DNA of 58,776 nucleotides from an uncultured Alphaproteobacteria bacterium (GTDB lineage: Bacteria > Pseudomonadota > Alphaproteobacteria > HIMB59): contig CABYRL010000002.1 in NCBI GenBank assembly GCA_902521465.1, forward strand, positions 1 through 58,776. The letters are read 5' to 3'. The first letter of the stretch is position 1, and the number at the start of each line of letters is the position of its first letter. This document shows positions 16,539 through 24,915 of this stretch, in pieces. The notes beneath the pieces were generated by a model. The model was given only the letters and a program-made list of their open reading frames with translations. It did no database searches and was not told where the DNA came from. The position numbers were made by a program, and so were the translations under genes.

Positions 16539-18029
16539 TTATTTCATAGTTGGCATGTTGAGTGAAGCCCCTGCGACATCATCTGGCCATCTCGATGTTA
16601 TTGTCTTACGTTTTGTATAAAAATTAATCCCTTCTTCTCCATGCATTCCATGACCACCAAATATTGAACCTTTCCAGCCACCAAAAGTATAAAAAGACAT
16701 TGGAACTGGAATAGGAATATTTATCCCAACCATTCCTATTTGGACATTTTTCGTAAAATTTCTCGCTAATGAACCACTTGATGTATAAATAGAAGTGCCA
16801 TTGCCAAACTGATGTTTATTAATCAGTTTTATAGCCTCTTCAAAATTATTCATATTAAGGACAGATAAAACAGGGCCAAAAATCTCTTCTTTGTATATAG
16901 TCATACCATCAGTAACATTATTAAATATTGTAGGACCAACAAAATTACCATTTTCATAACCTTGAAGACTAATTCCTCTTCCATCTAACTCTAATTTTGC
17001 ACCCTCTTGAACACCTTTTTCAATATATGATAGAACTTTTTGTTTGTGTTCCTTTGTAATGAGAGGTCCCATTTCACTTTGTGGGTCTAAAGACTCCCCA
17101 ACTTTGATTTTACTTGCCTTCTCCTTTAGCAAATCCATAAATGGTTTTTGAATATTTCCAACAGGCATAGCAACTGATGTTGCCATACAACGTTCACCAG
17201 CAGATCCAAAAGCTGCTCCAATTAGTCCATTTACTGCATCCTCTAAATTCGCATCTTCCATTATAAGCATATGGTTTTTAGCACCACCAAGAGCTTGAAC
17301 TCTTTTATTTGTTTTTGAACACTCAGTGTAAATGTACTTAGCAACAGGTGTTGAGCCGACAAAACTTACTGAAGATATATCTTCACACTGAAGTATTAGA
17401 TCTACAATATTTTTATCGCCATTTACGACCGTGAGGACGTTATCAGGTAGACCAGCTTCACTCATTAATTCTGCAAGTTTTAAAGAGCATTGAGGAACTT
17501 TCTCAGAAGGTTTTAGCATAAAGGCATTTCCACATGCTATAGATAATGGAAACATCCACATTGGAACCATAGCTGGGAAATTAAATGGTGTAATACCAGC
17601 ACAAATTCCCAAAGGCTGCTTAATATCAAACAAATCTACGTTTGTTCCAACGTTAATTGAGTGATTTCCTTTCAATAAATGAGGAATACCGCATGCAAAG
17701 TCAACTACTTCAAGACCTCTTTGTAAAGATCCTTTAGCATCAGAAAAAACCTTGCCATGCTCTTCAGATATTATTTTTGCTATTAAATCAAAATTTTTTT
17801 CAATTAAATTTTTAAATTTAAATAAAATTTCACTTCTTTTCGTAATGGGTGTATTAGCCCATAAAGGTTGTGCTAATTTCATTTTATTAATAATTTTTTC
17901 AAACTCATCTCTTGTTGTTTTTGGAACATGCGCATATTCCTCACCCGTACTAGGTTTATATAATTTTATGAAGTCTTCTGAATTACTAGATATTCCTTTA
18001 GAGTCAGAGAAGTTTTCAATTATTTTCAT
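16539..18029 (-). CDS. mmsA: Methylmalonate-semialdehyde dehydrogenase (CoA-acylating)
   Basis: A 496-residue aldehyde dehydrogenase that converts methylmalonate or malonate semialdehyde to propionyl-CoA or acetyl-CoA, in valine, inositol or beta-alanine catabolism. Visible elements: GICAGITPFNFPAMVPMWMF (nucleotide-binding region), SFVGSTPVAKYIY, the catalytic Cys in GSAGERCMATSVA, and GGWKGSIFGGHGMHGEEGINFYTKRKT at the C-terminus. The MmsA subfamily replaces the usual ALDH general-base glutamate; here the corresponding segment is ALGGAKNHM, as expected. It is the first gene of a two-gene minus-strand unit with the zeta inhibitor. Confidence 0.9.
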   Translation of the reverse strand: MKIIENFSDSKGISSNSEDFIKLYKPSTGEEYAHVPKTTRDEFEKIINKMKLAQPLWANTPITKRSEILFKFKNLIEKNFDLIAKIISEEHGKVFSDAKGSLQRGLEVVDFACGIPHLLKGNHSINVGTNVDLFDIKQPLGICAGITPFNFPAMVPMWMFPLSIACGNAFMLKPSEKVPQCSLKLAELMSEAGLPDNVLTVVNGDKNIVDLILQCEDISSVSFVGSTPVAKYIYTECSKTNKRVQALGGAKNHMLIMEDANLEDAVNGLIGAAFGSAGERCMATSVAMPVGNIQKPFMDLLKEKASKIKVGESLDPQSEMGPLITKEHKQKVLSYIEKGVQEGAKLELDGRGISLQGYENGNFVGPTIFNNVTDGMTIYKEEIFGPVLSVLNMNNFEEAIKLINKHQFGNGTSIYTSSGSLARNFTKNVQIGMVGINIPIPVPMSFYTFGGWKGSIFGGHGMHGEEGINFYTKRKTITSRWPDDVAGASLNMPTMK

Positions 18030-18069
18030 GTGATGTTTTTAATATTAAATTTGTTTTTAGTAAAGATAA

Positions 18070-18098
18070 TTGATTTATTTTAGTTAGTTTGATAATAT
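18070..18098 (+). promoter_or_regulatory. Putative sigma-70 promoter for the thiamine salvage operon
   Basis: TTGATT at 18070-18075 and TAATAT at 18093-18098 with a 17-bp spacer. Transcription would start near 18105, exactly at the first stem of the riboswitch. The position supports the call more than the sequence does, because AT-rich DNA gives many chance matches. Confidence 0.5.
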
Positions 18099-18103
18099 TG
18101 ACT

Positions 18104-18189
18104 TTTAAGGGGTGCTGAAAGGCTGAGAAAGGTAATACTTAACCCTCGAACCTGATCCAGGTAATTCTGGCGTAGGAAGTTTCCCTTAA
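18104..18189 (+). promoter_or_regulatory. TPP riboswitch (THI element)
   Basis: The conserved TPP aptamer is clear: GGGGTGCT, then GGCTGAGA, ACCC, GAACCTGATC, GGTAAT and CTGGCGTAGGAA in order. The closing stem P1 is formed by TTAAGGG (about 18105-18111) and CCCTTAA (18183-18189). About 27 bases separate it from the ATG at 18216, without a terminator hairpin, so control of translation initiation is more likely than attenuation. Thiamine pyrophosphate binding would shut off the symporter and thiMED. Confidence 0.95.
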
Positions 18190-18215
18190 ATACTTTTAAA
18201 ACAAGAACAAATTAG

Positions 18216-19601
18216 ATGGAAATTCTTTTTTTAATTTTTTTTGGATTAATTTTTACTGCGTCATTCTTTTTTTTGAAAAAAAATGAATTATCAGATGATA
18301 AGTTCGTTATTAAAAATAAATATAACTTATTTTTTTCAATATCTTCTTTTGTATCTTCTGCATTGGGTTTTTGGATAATATTTTCTCCTGCCGCAGCAGC
18401 TACTTGGGGTGGAATGGGTAATGTGATTGGTTATGCACTTGGAGCTGCGATGCCTTTAGTTTTATTCATCTTTATAGGAAAATATGTAAGAAAGGTTTTT
18501 CCAAACTCAACAGGCTTTCACGATTGTATCGAAAATCGGTTTGGCAAGAACTTATCCCACTTTGTTATAATAGTTTCGTTAGTTTATATGACAGTTTTCT
18601 TAATAGCTGAAATTACAGCTATCTCAAAGTTCTTTAATTTTTTAAATGATACACCTTATTGGATTTCCTCAATGATAATTATATTAATTGCTTTATCGTA
18701 CGTTCTAATTGGAGGATTGTCGGCAACAATATTCACCGATTTAATTCAATTCATATTCATTATAGGAATTTGTTTGTTTTTAGTTTTTAAAATTCCATTC
18801 CAAGACTTTACAAATAACTCTTCATTTATGATCGAAAATGCACATTTATTTGATTTTAATAATCAATTCCTATGGATAACAGGTTTGACTTTTTTAATAG
18901 CAGTTACATTTACCAATCTTTTTCACCATGGTAATTGGCAAAGAATTTATGCTGCTAAAGATAATAAAACACTTAGTATTGGTTTAGTTATATCTGCTTT
19001 AATTATATTTATAATTGTTTATTTCATTGGATACTCTGGACTAGTTTCAATCTCACTTTACACAATGGATGATCCTGATTTAACATTTGTGAAACTTTTC
19101 GGTTTACTCGAGACCTCATTTATAAAATACATTTTTGTAATATTAGCTACTTCCCTTGTATTGAGTAGTATTGACACATTAATAAATGCGATAAATTCTC
19201 AGATTGTCTCCCTGAGCACAAGTTACTCCTTAAAATCCTCTTCAAATTTATACTTTATTATTGTTTTCTTGGTGGCAGTTTTCATATTATCTTCACAAGG
19301 CTACAATGTCTTATACGTGTTCTTAATTGCCGATTTAATTTGTTGTTGTTTAGTTTTACCTTTTTTGTTGGGATTATTTGGTTTTAATATCACTACTAAA
19401 CAAATATACATAATTTCTTTTTTGAGCTTACTAATGGGAGTATTAATATTTCCTGACCCCTCTTATAGTAAAAATATATTGAGCGATTTTTTAAATATTA
19501 ATTTCACATTTATTAATAACTATAAATTATTCTCATCATTTTTAGTGCCAATTCTATTTTCAACAATATTGACACTTTTGATGAAAAAGAAAGGTATATA
19601 A
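18216..19601 (+). CDS. thiV: Sodium:solute symporter (SSS family), ThiV-like thiamine-precursor transporter
   Basis: A 461-residue membrane protein with about 13 helices and SSS-family features (GFWIIFSPAAAATWGGMGNVIGYALGAAMP in the first core helices, LIGGLSATIFTDLIQFIF, and TSLVLSSIDTLINAINSQIVS with the sodium-site serines). It follows the TPP riboswitch directly and overlaps thiM at its stop. In SAR11 a symporter in this setting, ThiV, was proposed to import the pyrimidine precursor HMP. By position this is its counterpart, but uptake of thiamine or the thiazole alcohol cannot be excluded. Confidence 0.8.
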   Translation: MEILFLIFFGLIFTASFFFLKKNELSDDKFVIKNKYNLFFSISSFVSSALGFWIIFSPAAAATWGGMGNVIGYALGAAMPLVLFIFIGKYVRKVFPNSTGFHDCIENRFGKNLSHFVIIVSLVYMTVFLIAEITAISKFFNFLNDTPYWISSMIIILIALSYVLIGGLSATIFTDLIQFIFIIGICLFLVFKIPFQDFTNNSSFMIENAHLFDFNNQFLWITGLTFLIAVTFTNLFHHGNWQRIYAAKDNKTLSIGLVISALIIFIIVYFIGYSGLVSISLYTMDDPDLTFVKLFGLLETSFIKYIFVILATSLVLSSIDTLINAINSQIVSLSTSYSLKSSSNLYFIIVFLVAVFILSSQGYNVLYVFLIADLICCCLVLPFLLGLFGFNITTKQIYIISFLSLLMGVLIFPDPSYSKNILSDFLNINFTFINNYKLFSSFLVPILFSTILTLLMKKKGI

Positions 19602-20398
19602 TGGAGCATATTTATAATGATTTAAAAAATTTAAGAGATAAAGGAGCGCTTGTACATTGTATTACAAATTACGTGGCAATGAACATTAACGCTAATATTC
19701 TTCTCTCTATCGGAGCATCTCCTTTAATGTCTCATGCAACAAATGAACTTAAAGAAATAGCTGCTATATCGTCTTGTCTTGTTAATAATATTGGAACGTT
19801 AGACGATAATTGGAGGCCTAGCTTTTTAGAGGCTTCTAAATATTATGTTGAACAAGAAAAACCAATCATATTAGACCCTGTGGGTTCAGGTGCGAGTAAG
19901 TTAAGAACACAAACTTCTCTTGACATTATTAAAAGCTCTAAAAACTTAATTATTAGAGGAAACGCATCTGAAATTCAATCACTAGTAGATCAAAATAAAA
20001 TATCTTCAAAGGGAGTTGACTCATCAATTGAAAGTCACGCAGCTATTGAGTCTGGAAAAATTTTATCTAACGAGAATAATTGTGTTGTATTTATAAGCGG
20101 TAGTGATGACTTTATTATCTATGAAGATAATGTCACTAAAATTTCAAATGGATCGAATGTAATGACGAAGGTTACAGCTATTGGTTGCTCTTTATCGTGC
20201 ATTGTAGGAGCATTTGCTGCTGTAGGTGAAAGTTTATATCAATCTGCGATAAGCTCAGCGGCTATTTTTTCAATCGCAGGAGAGCTCGCAGCATCAAAAT
20301 CAGAGGGGCCAGGAGATTTTCAAGTAAATTTCTTGAACAAATTAAATAATATTACAGAAAAAGAAATTTTAGATAATTTAAAGATTACTAGTGTTTAA
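19601..20398 (+). CDS. thiM: Hydroxyethylthiazole kinase
   Basis: A 265-residue ribokinase-like enzyme that phosphorylates salvaged thiazole alcohol. Family landmarks are VHCITNYVAMNINANILLSIGASPLM at the N-terminus, ILDPVGSGASKLRT, IIRGNASEI, and the C-terminal catalytic loop MTKVTAIGCSLSCIVGAF; the last is the usual TGTGC-type motif with the key Cys kept. The ATG overlaps the preceding TAA by one base. Presence of ThiM means the cell can use exogenous thiazole. Confidence 0.93.
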   Translation: MEHIYNDLKNLRDKGALVHCITNYVAMNINANILLSIGASPLMSHATNELKEIAAISSCLVNNIGTLDDNWRPSFLEASKYYVEQEKPIILDPVGSGASKLRTQTSLDIIKSSKNLIIRGNASEIQSLVDQNKISSKGVDSSIESHAAIESGKILSNENNCVVFISGSDDFIIYEDNVTKISNGSNVMTKVTAIGCSLSCIVGAFAAVGESLYQSAISSAAIFSIAGELAASKSEGPGDFQVNFLNKLNNITEKEILDNLKITSV

Positions 20399-21014
20399 AT
20401 TTTGTTTTGTTACTGACGATAAACTTACACCATTAAGTAAGTTGGATAATTATTTGAAAATAATATTTGAGAGTAAGGTCGATTGTATTCAATTAAGGTT
20501 TAAAAATTTAAAAACAATTGATTTATACAATTTAGGAAAAGATTTAAAAAAAGATTGTGTTAAATTTAAAAAAACTCTCATTGTTAATGATCGTGTGGAT
20601 ATTGCAAAATCTATAAATGCTCATGGTGCGCATGTTGGTATGGATGATTTACCCTATAATCAAGCTAGAAAAATATTGGGAAGAAAATCTATAATAGGAG
20701 TTTCAGCAAGTAATAAAAATGAATTCATAAAGGTAAAAAAGTTAAAGGGAGTTGACTACATAGGTGTTTCAGCCTTCTCGTCTAATACAAAAAAAGAAAT
20801 GAAAAATTATTTTGGTTTAAGCGGGCTTAAAATTTGTGCTAAAGCTACAAAAATTCCTTTAATAGCAATAGGAGGTATCAATATTAGTGATGTAAATAGT
20901 ATACTTAAACTAAAAATCCATGGTGTTGCTATGATATCCTCTTTATTAAAAGGTAATATTAAAAAGAATTGTATGGATGTAAGTAAAATTATTTCAAGTT
21001 ATGGAAAGATATAA
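20391..21014 (+). CDS. thiE: Thiamine-phosphate synthase
   Basis: A 207-residue TIM-barrel enzyme that joins HMP-diphosphate and thiazole phosphate. Seen: VTDDKL at the start, CIQLRFKN (a variant of the QLREK motif), IVNDRVDIAKSINAHGAHVGMDDLP, IIGVSASN, DYIGVSAFSSNTKK and PLIAIGGINISDVNSI. It starts with GTG inside the last codons of thiM (8-base overlap). QLRFK in place of QLREK is a small deviation but the phosphate-binding parts look intact. Confidence 0.92.
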   Translation: MFKFCFVTDDKLTPLSKLDNYLKIIFESKVDCIQLRFKNLKTIDLYNLGKDLKKDCVKFKKTLIVNDRVDIAKSINAHGAHVGMDDLPYNQARKILGRKSIIGVSASNKNEFIKVKKLKGVDYIGVSAFSSNTKKEMKNYFGLSGLKICAKATKIPLIAIGGINISDVNSILKLKIHGVAMISSLLKGNIKKNCMDVSKIISSYGKI

Positions 21015-21792
21015 AACTGTATTAACAATTGCAGGATCTGACTCATCAGGAGGGGCAGGTATCCAAGCTGATATTAAAACTATAACATACTTTAAATGTT
21101 ATGCGATGTCTGTAGTTACTGCTTTAACTGCACAAAATACTCAAGAGGTAAAAAGTATTTTTAATACAACCCCAAGGTTCATAAGAGAACAACTTAATAC
21201 AACGTGTAGTGATATTAAACCAGACTCAATAAAGATTGGTATGTTAAGTGATAAAAAAATTATTCAAGAAATTTCAAAATTTATTGACAACTATAAAATA
21301 TCTAAAGTTGTTTTAGACCCTGTTATGGTTTCAACATCTGGTTATTTACTCTTAAAGAAAAGTGCTATATCGAGTTTAACTAAAAACCTAATAACAAAAT
21401 CTATGATAATTACTCCTAATTTGGAGGAGGCAGAAATACTCACAAATACAAAGATTAATAGTAAAGATGATATGATTAATGCAATTCAAATTTTAAAAAA
21501 AATTGGCGCTAAGAATATACTGATCAAAGGTTTAATTAAAAATGGAAAAATATTCGATTGTCTATTTATAAAAAAAAATAAAAAAATTCACTTTTTTGAG
21601 TCTAGAATCATTAAAAGTAAAAACACACATGGAACTGGGTGTACTTTATCGTCAGCAATTGCTTCGAATTTAGCTTTAGGTGAAGATATTTTAAATTCTG
21701 TCAAAAAATCAAGAAATTATATAAAAAGAGCTATAATTAAAGGAAGTTTGTATAAAATTGGTAAGGGTAGCGGTCCAGTTTATCATTTTTAA
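21001..21792 (+). CDS. thiD: Hydroxymethylpyrimidine/phosphomethylpyrimidine kinase
   Basis: A 263-residue ribokinase-fold enzyme making HMP-diphosphate for ThiE. Motifs: TIAGSDSSGGAGIQADIKT, VVTALTAQNTQEV, VVLDPVMVSTSG, ITPNLEEAEIL, ILIKGL, and the C-terminal KNTHGTGCTLSSAIASNLALG anion-hole loop with the catalytic Cys. Overlaps thiE by 14 bases. It completes a V-M-E-D unit that needs both the pyrimidine and thiazole moieties from elsewhere. Confidence 0.93.
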   Translation: MERYKTVLTIAGSDSSGGAGIQADIKTITYFKCYAMSVVTALTAQNTQEVKSIFNTTPRFIREQLNTTCSDIKPDSIKIGMLSDKKIIQEISKFIDNYKISKVVLDPVMVSTSGYLLLKKSAISSLTKNLITKSMIITPNLEEAEILTNTKINSKDDMINAIQILKKIGAKNILIKGLIKNGKIFDCLFIKKNKKIHFFESRIIKSKNTHGTGCTLSSAIASNLALGEDILNSVKKSRNYIKRAIIKGSLYKIGKGSGPVYHF

Positions 21793-21846
21793 CTTTAAAT
21801 TTAGAAAAATTGCTATAAAAAGTTTACCAATATTTAGGCTTACTAT

Positions 21847-21876
21847 TTGAATACTAATTAAAAAATCTCATAAAAT
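21847..21876 (+). promoter_or_regulatory. Putative promoter for the cold-shock gene
   Basis: TTGAAT (21847-21852) and TAAAAT (21871-21876), 18-bp spacer, leaving a 5' untranslated leader of about 50 bases before the ATG at 21936. A leader would suit an RNA-chaperone gene that regulates its own translation. No hairpin terminator is visible between thiD and this point. Confidence 0.35.
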
Positions 21877-21935
21877 TTTTAACTATGTTTGGATACGCTA
21901 AATATTTACTACTTAAGATTAAGAAAGGACTATAA

Positions 21936-22139
21936 ATGGCTACAGGAACAGTGAAATGGTTTAACCCAAAAAAAGGATATGGGTTTATTGCCCCTGATGG
22001 AGAAGATAAAGATATCTTTGTCCACATCACAGCTGTTCAACAAGCAGGTTTAGACCGCCTCGATGAAGGCGACAAAGTCGAATTTGAAGTTGTTGAAGAC
22101 AAAGGCAAATCCAAAGCAGATCAGTTAAAAAAAGTTTAA
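21936..22139 (+). CDS. cspA: Cold-shock domain protein (CspA family)
   Basis: A 67-residue single OB-fold RNA/DNA-binding protein. RNP1 (KGYGFIAP) and RNP2 (DIFVHITAV) are both intact, and the start [15 protein letters not shown] is typical. It has a good AAGAAAGGA ribosome site. It ends in a four-base overlap with the convergent djlA-like gene. Confidence 0.95.
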   Translation: MATGTVKWFNPKKGYGFIAPDGEDKDIFVHITAVQQAGLDRLDEGDKVEFEVVEDKGKSKADQLKKV

Positions 22140-22867
22140 TTGATTTTGCGAATACTTTTTATTTTATCGTAGGCTTGATTTATCTCGGATAGTCTGTCTT
22201 CAGATTTAATGATTAATTCTTGAGGAACACCCTGTGCTCTTAATTGGTCAGGGTGTAACTCTTTGCTTAGCTGTATCCATCTCTTTCTAATATCACCATC
22301 AGAAGAACTTTTCTCAACTCCTAAAATTTTGTATGGATCAATTTGTTTATCCAGCCACATAGTTTTTATACTTTCATATTGAGCTTTATTTAGTCCAAAA
22401 TAATCAGAACAATTTTGAATAAATACTATCTCTGAGTCACTGATTTCACCATCAGCCTCTGCGATATAAAAAAGTAAGTTTAAAATCTGCTCCAAAACTT
22501 GAGGCTGTCCACGAAATAGCATTCCTATTTGTTGAGCATATTGATGATAGTCATCAGAGTTTTTTTTAGCTTCATTAAATATTTTACTAACATCGCTTTG
22601 AAAATCAGGTGGTATTTTAAATTTTTCTTTAAAGGCGCTTATTTCATCAGTTGTAACTTGACCATCTGCTTTAGCCAGTTTAGCTGCTAAAATAATTATA
22701 CCTATCGTTATAATTTCTTGTGGTGAATTATAGGCTATATTAGAGTCGGATTTTTGGTTTCGAATACGATCAACACTGTGACCCGCTATTACACCTAACA
22801 TAGCTCCGATTGGCCCCCCAAGAGCAAAACCAAAAGTCCCAGCTAAAAGTTTTCCCCATATACTCAT
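22136..22867 (-). CDS. djlA: DjlA-like co-chaperone (TerB domain plus C-terminal J domain)
   Basis: A 243-residue protein. The N-terminus ([33 protein letters not shown]) is a glycine-rich membrane-associated helix, residues about 50-165 form a TerB-like helical domain ([28 protein letters not shown] repeats), and residues 175-243 form a J domain with the essential HPD tripeptide in [10 protein letters not shown]. The order matches DjlA, which stimulates DnaK at the inner membrane. There is no zinc-finger or Gly/Phe region as in DnaJ. Confidence 0.88.
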   Translation of the reverse strand: MSIWGKLLAGTFGFALGGPIGAMLGVIAGHSVDRIRNQKSDSNIAYNSPQEIITIGIIILAAKLAKADGQVTTDEISAFKEKFKIPPDFQSDVSKIFNEAKKNSDDYHQYAQQIGMLFRGQPQVLEQILNLLFYIAEADGEISDSEIVFIQNCSDYFGLNKAQYESIKTMWLDKQIDPYKILGVEKSSSDGDIRKRWIQLSKELHPDQLRAQGVPQELIIKSEDRLSEINQAYDKIKSIRKIN

Positions 22868-22897
22868 CTAAAATTTATTTTTTATAAGTCTTATTAA

Positions 22898-23935
22898 TTA
22901 TTTAAGCCATTCGTTAGTTTTGTTAATGTCCTTAAGACTGCTTTCTGTGCCATGAGAAAAATGTTTGCTCATATCAGGGTAATATTTATAAGAAATTGGT
23001 TTTCTACCCATAGCAACTGCCATTTCTCTTACATGATGAGGGTCGGCACCGCAACAAATACCAATAAAATTTACATTGATGTCCATACATTGTTTGGTGA
23101 ATTCAGCCATTTCAAACCTGTTACATGTTAATCCATCAAGAGCAATATGAGAAACATTACCATCTAAACAATTACAATTTGGATCCTCTATATACATGTG
23201 TGTTGGGAATTCTTCAGTTGTTCTATATGGAACAGGTAATGCAGCCACATGGCATGAAACTTTTTCTCTAATGCTTGGCAGCAGTTTCATTGTCATTTCA
23301 GGACCACGATAACAATTAAGGCCAACTACATCAGCACCATGGTCTTCCAAAATTTTACAGGCCTCTGCAGCACTATGGCCTTCTCTTGTTTTGTCACCTT
23401 TAGGTATAGCAAGATTTACGACAGCTATTAAACCTGCATTTTTAATTTCCTTTAATGCTAATTTAGCTTCTTCAGTCCAATTAATTGTTTCAGCAATAAC
23501 AAAATCAACATTAGCTTCTTTTGCCCAAGCTATTTGTTCTTCAAACATTTTTTGACAATCAATGTGAGATTGTTTGTCATCAGGGTCATAAATATTAGTA
23601 TTAGCTACATTACCAGCTATCATTAAATCTAACTGGGGAAATTCAGCTGCAGCATTTTTTGCAATTTCTAATGCATTTTTTTGAAGAGGTTCTAATAATT
23701 CTTCCTTTCCAATCAAACGCAACTTTTCTCTGTGACCGTAATAAGTAAATGCTTGAACAACATCACTACCAGCTCTAATAAACTCTCTATGAAGTTGAGT
23801 TACTACTTCAGGATTATCAAGAACAACCTCAGGAACGTAAGTTCCTGCCTGTAAATATCCTCTTCTCTCCATCGCAAAAAGATAGCCTTCTGCACACAAA
23901 ATAGGTCCTTCATTGAGTCTCTGTATTAGATCCAT
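22898..23935 (-). CDS. bhmT: Betaine-homocysteine S-methyltransferase family protein
   Basis: A 345-residue zinc-dependent methyltransferase that transfers a methyl group from glycine betaine to homocysteine, giving methionine and dimethylglycine. N-terminal ILCAEGYLFAMERRGYLQAGTYVPEVVLDNP resembles animal BHMT. Zinc cysteines are visible in VVGLNCYRGPEM and in the pair IGICCGADPHHVREMA. An AGGAGG ribosome site precedes the ATG. The divergently encoded genes (kinase-like protein and dimethylglycine dehydrogenase) use the dimethylglycine product, which supports betaine as donor. Related homocysteine methyltransferases that use DMSP or methylmethionine remain an alternative. Confidence 0.85.
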   Translation of the reverse strand: MDLIQRLNEGPILCAEGYLFAMERRGYLQAGTYVPEVVLDNPEVVTQLHREFIRAGSDVVQAFTYYGHREKLRLIGKEELLEPLQKNALEIAKNAAAEFPQLDLMIAGNVANTNIYDPDDKQSHIDCQKMFEEQIAWAKEANVDFVIAETINWTEEAKLALKEIKNAGLIAVVNLAIPKGDKTREGHSAAEACKILEDHGADVVGLNCYRGPEMTMKLLPSIREKVSCHVAALPVPYRTTEEFPTHMYIEDPNCNCLDGNVSHIALDGLTCNRFEMAEFTKQCMDINVNFIGICCGADPHHVREMAVAMGRKPISYKYYPDMSKHFSHGTESSLKDINKTNEWLK

Positions 23936-24057
23936 ATTACCTCCTAAATAAATATCTAGATTATTATAGCTTTTAAAAAAAATTCTATAAAAAATTTCAA
24001 AATGTTTTTGGATTTTATCCGTAGAAAATAATTCAAAGATCAGTATGTTTTAATCAA

Positions 24058-24915
24058 ATGGAATTTGAAAATAAAATCAAGAGTCTTCCAATATGGAAAA
24101 ATCTTGAAAATATTGAACCTTTAGAGGGAGGAATTACAAATCTTAATTTCCTAGTATCAGACTCTGGTTCTAAATCAGTTGTTAGATTAGGTTCAGATAT
24201 ACCAGAACATCTAGTTTATCGATCAAATGAAATTATTGTTAGTGAAGCAGCCTATCAAATAGGGGTGTCTCCAAAATTAATTTATAATGAACCTGGAGTA
24301 TTGGTCTTAGAATTCATTGAAAGTAAAACTCTTGAACCAAAAACTGTAAGAGAAAATTTAAATAAAATTGTTCCAATCATAAGAAAAATTCATGATGAAA
24401 TACCAAACAAGTTATCAGGTCAGCCTCAAATTTTCTGGGTTTTTTATGTCATAAAGTACTACTCAAATTACTTATTAAATAATAATAGCTCTCACATTTC
24501 ATTAATTCCAAGTTTGTTAAAAAAAGCAGAAAAGTTAGAAAAACTCTCCTCTCCAAGAGAAATTGTATTTGGTCATAATGATTTATTGGCTGCAAATTTT
24601 CTTGATGATGGTTCTAAAATATGGGTAGTAGATTGGGAATATGGTGGTTTTAATGATCCTTTGTTTGATATAGGGGGTTTATCTTCTAATAATGATTTAG
24701 ATGAAAATCTAGAAAATGAAGTTTTAGAAATGTATTTTAAAGAAAAACCATCAAAAGATTTAATAATTAAATATAACGCAATGAAAACTGCTAGTTTATT
24801 AAGAGAGACAATGTGGAGTATGGTCTCTGAGATCACTTCTAAGATAGAATTTAATTATGCTGAGTATACTTCAGATAATCTCAAAAAATTTGAGGAGTCG
24901 TTTGATAAACTATAA
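24058..24915 (+). CDS. Choline/ethanolamine kinase-like phosphotransferase (APH fold)
   Basis: A 285-residue protein kinase-like small-molecule kinase. The N-lobe has LEGGITNLNFLV (glycine-rich loop region). The Brenner/catalytic motif is FGHNDLLAANFL (His-Asn-Asp) near residue 176, and the metal-binding DWEYGG(F)NDPLFDIGG is typical of choline/ethanolamine/thiamine kinases. Its stop overlaps the start of the dimethylglycine dehydrogenase gene by one base, and it is divergent from bhmT. The pairing suggests a role linked to choline or betaine, but phosphorylation of choline would divert it from betaine synthesis, so the true substrate is open. Confidence 0.72.
   Translation: MEFENKIKSLPIWKNLENIEPLEGGITNLNFLVSDSGSKSVVRLGSDIPEHLVYRSNEIIVSEAAYQIGVSPKLIYNEPGVLVLEFIESKTLEPKTVRENLNKIVPIIRKIHDEIPNKLSGQPQIFWVFYVIKYYSNYLLNNNSSHISLIPSLLKKAEKLEKLSSPREIVFGHNDLLAANFLDDGSKIWVVDWEYGGFNDPLFDIGGLSSNNDLDENLENEVLEMYFKEKPSKDLIIKYNAMKTASLLRETMWSMVSEITSKIEFNYAEYTSDNLKKFEESFDKL

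Noticed and set aside
23936-24057. Possible SAM or other riboswitch before bhmT
   Set aside because: SAR11-type bacteria can carry SAM riboswitches at methionine genes, so I checked, but the leader is short, almost all A and T and lacks the conserved aptamer blocks. Only a TATAAT-like box on the minus strand (23963-23968) was seen.
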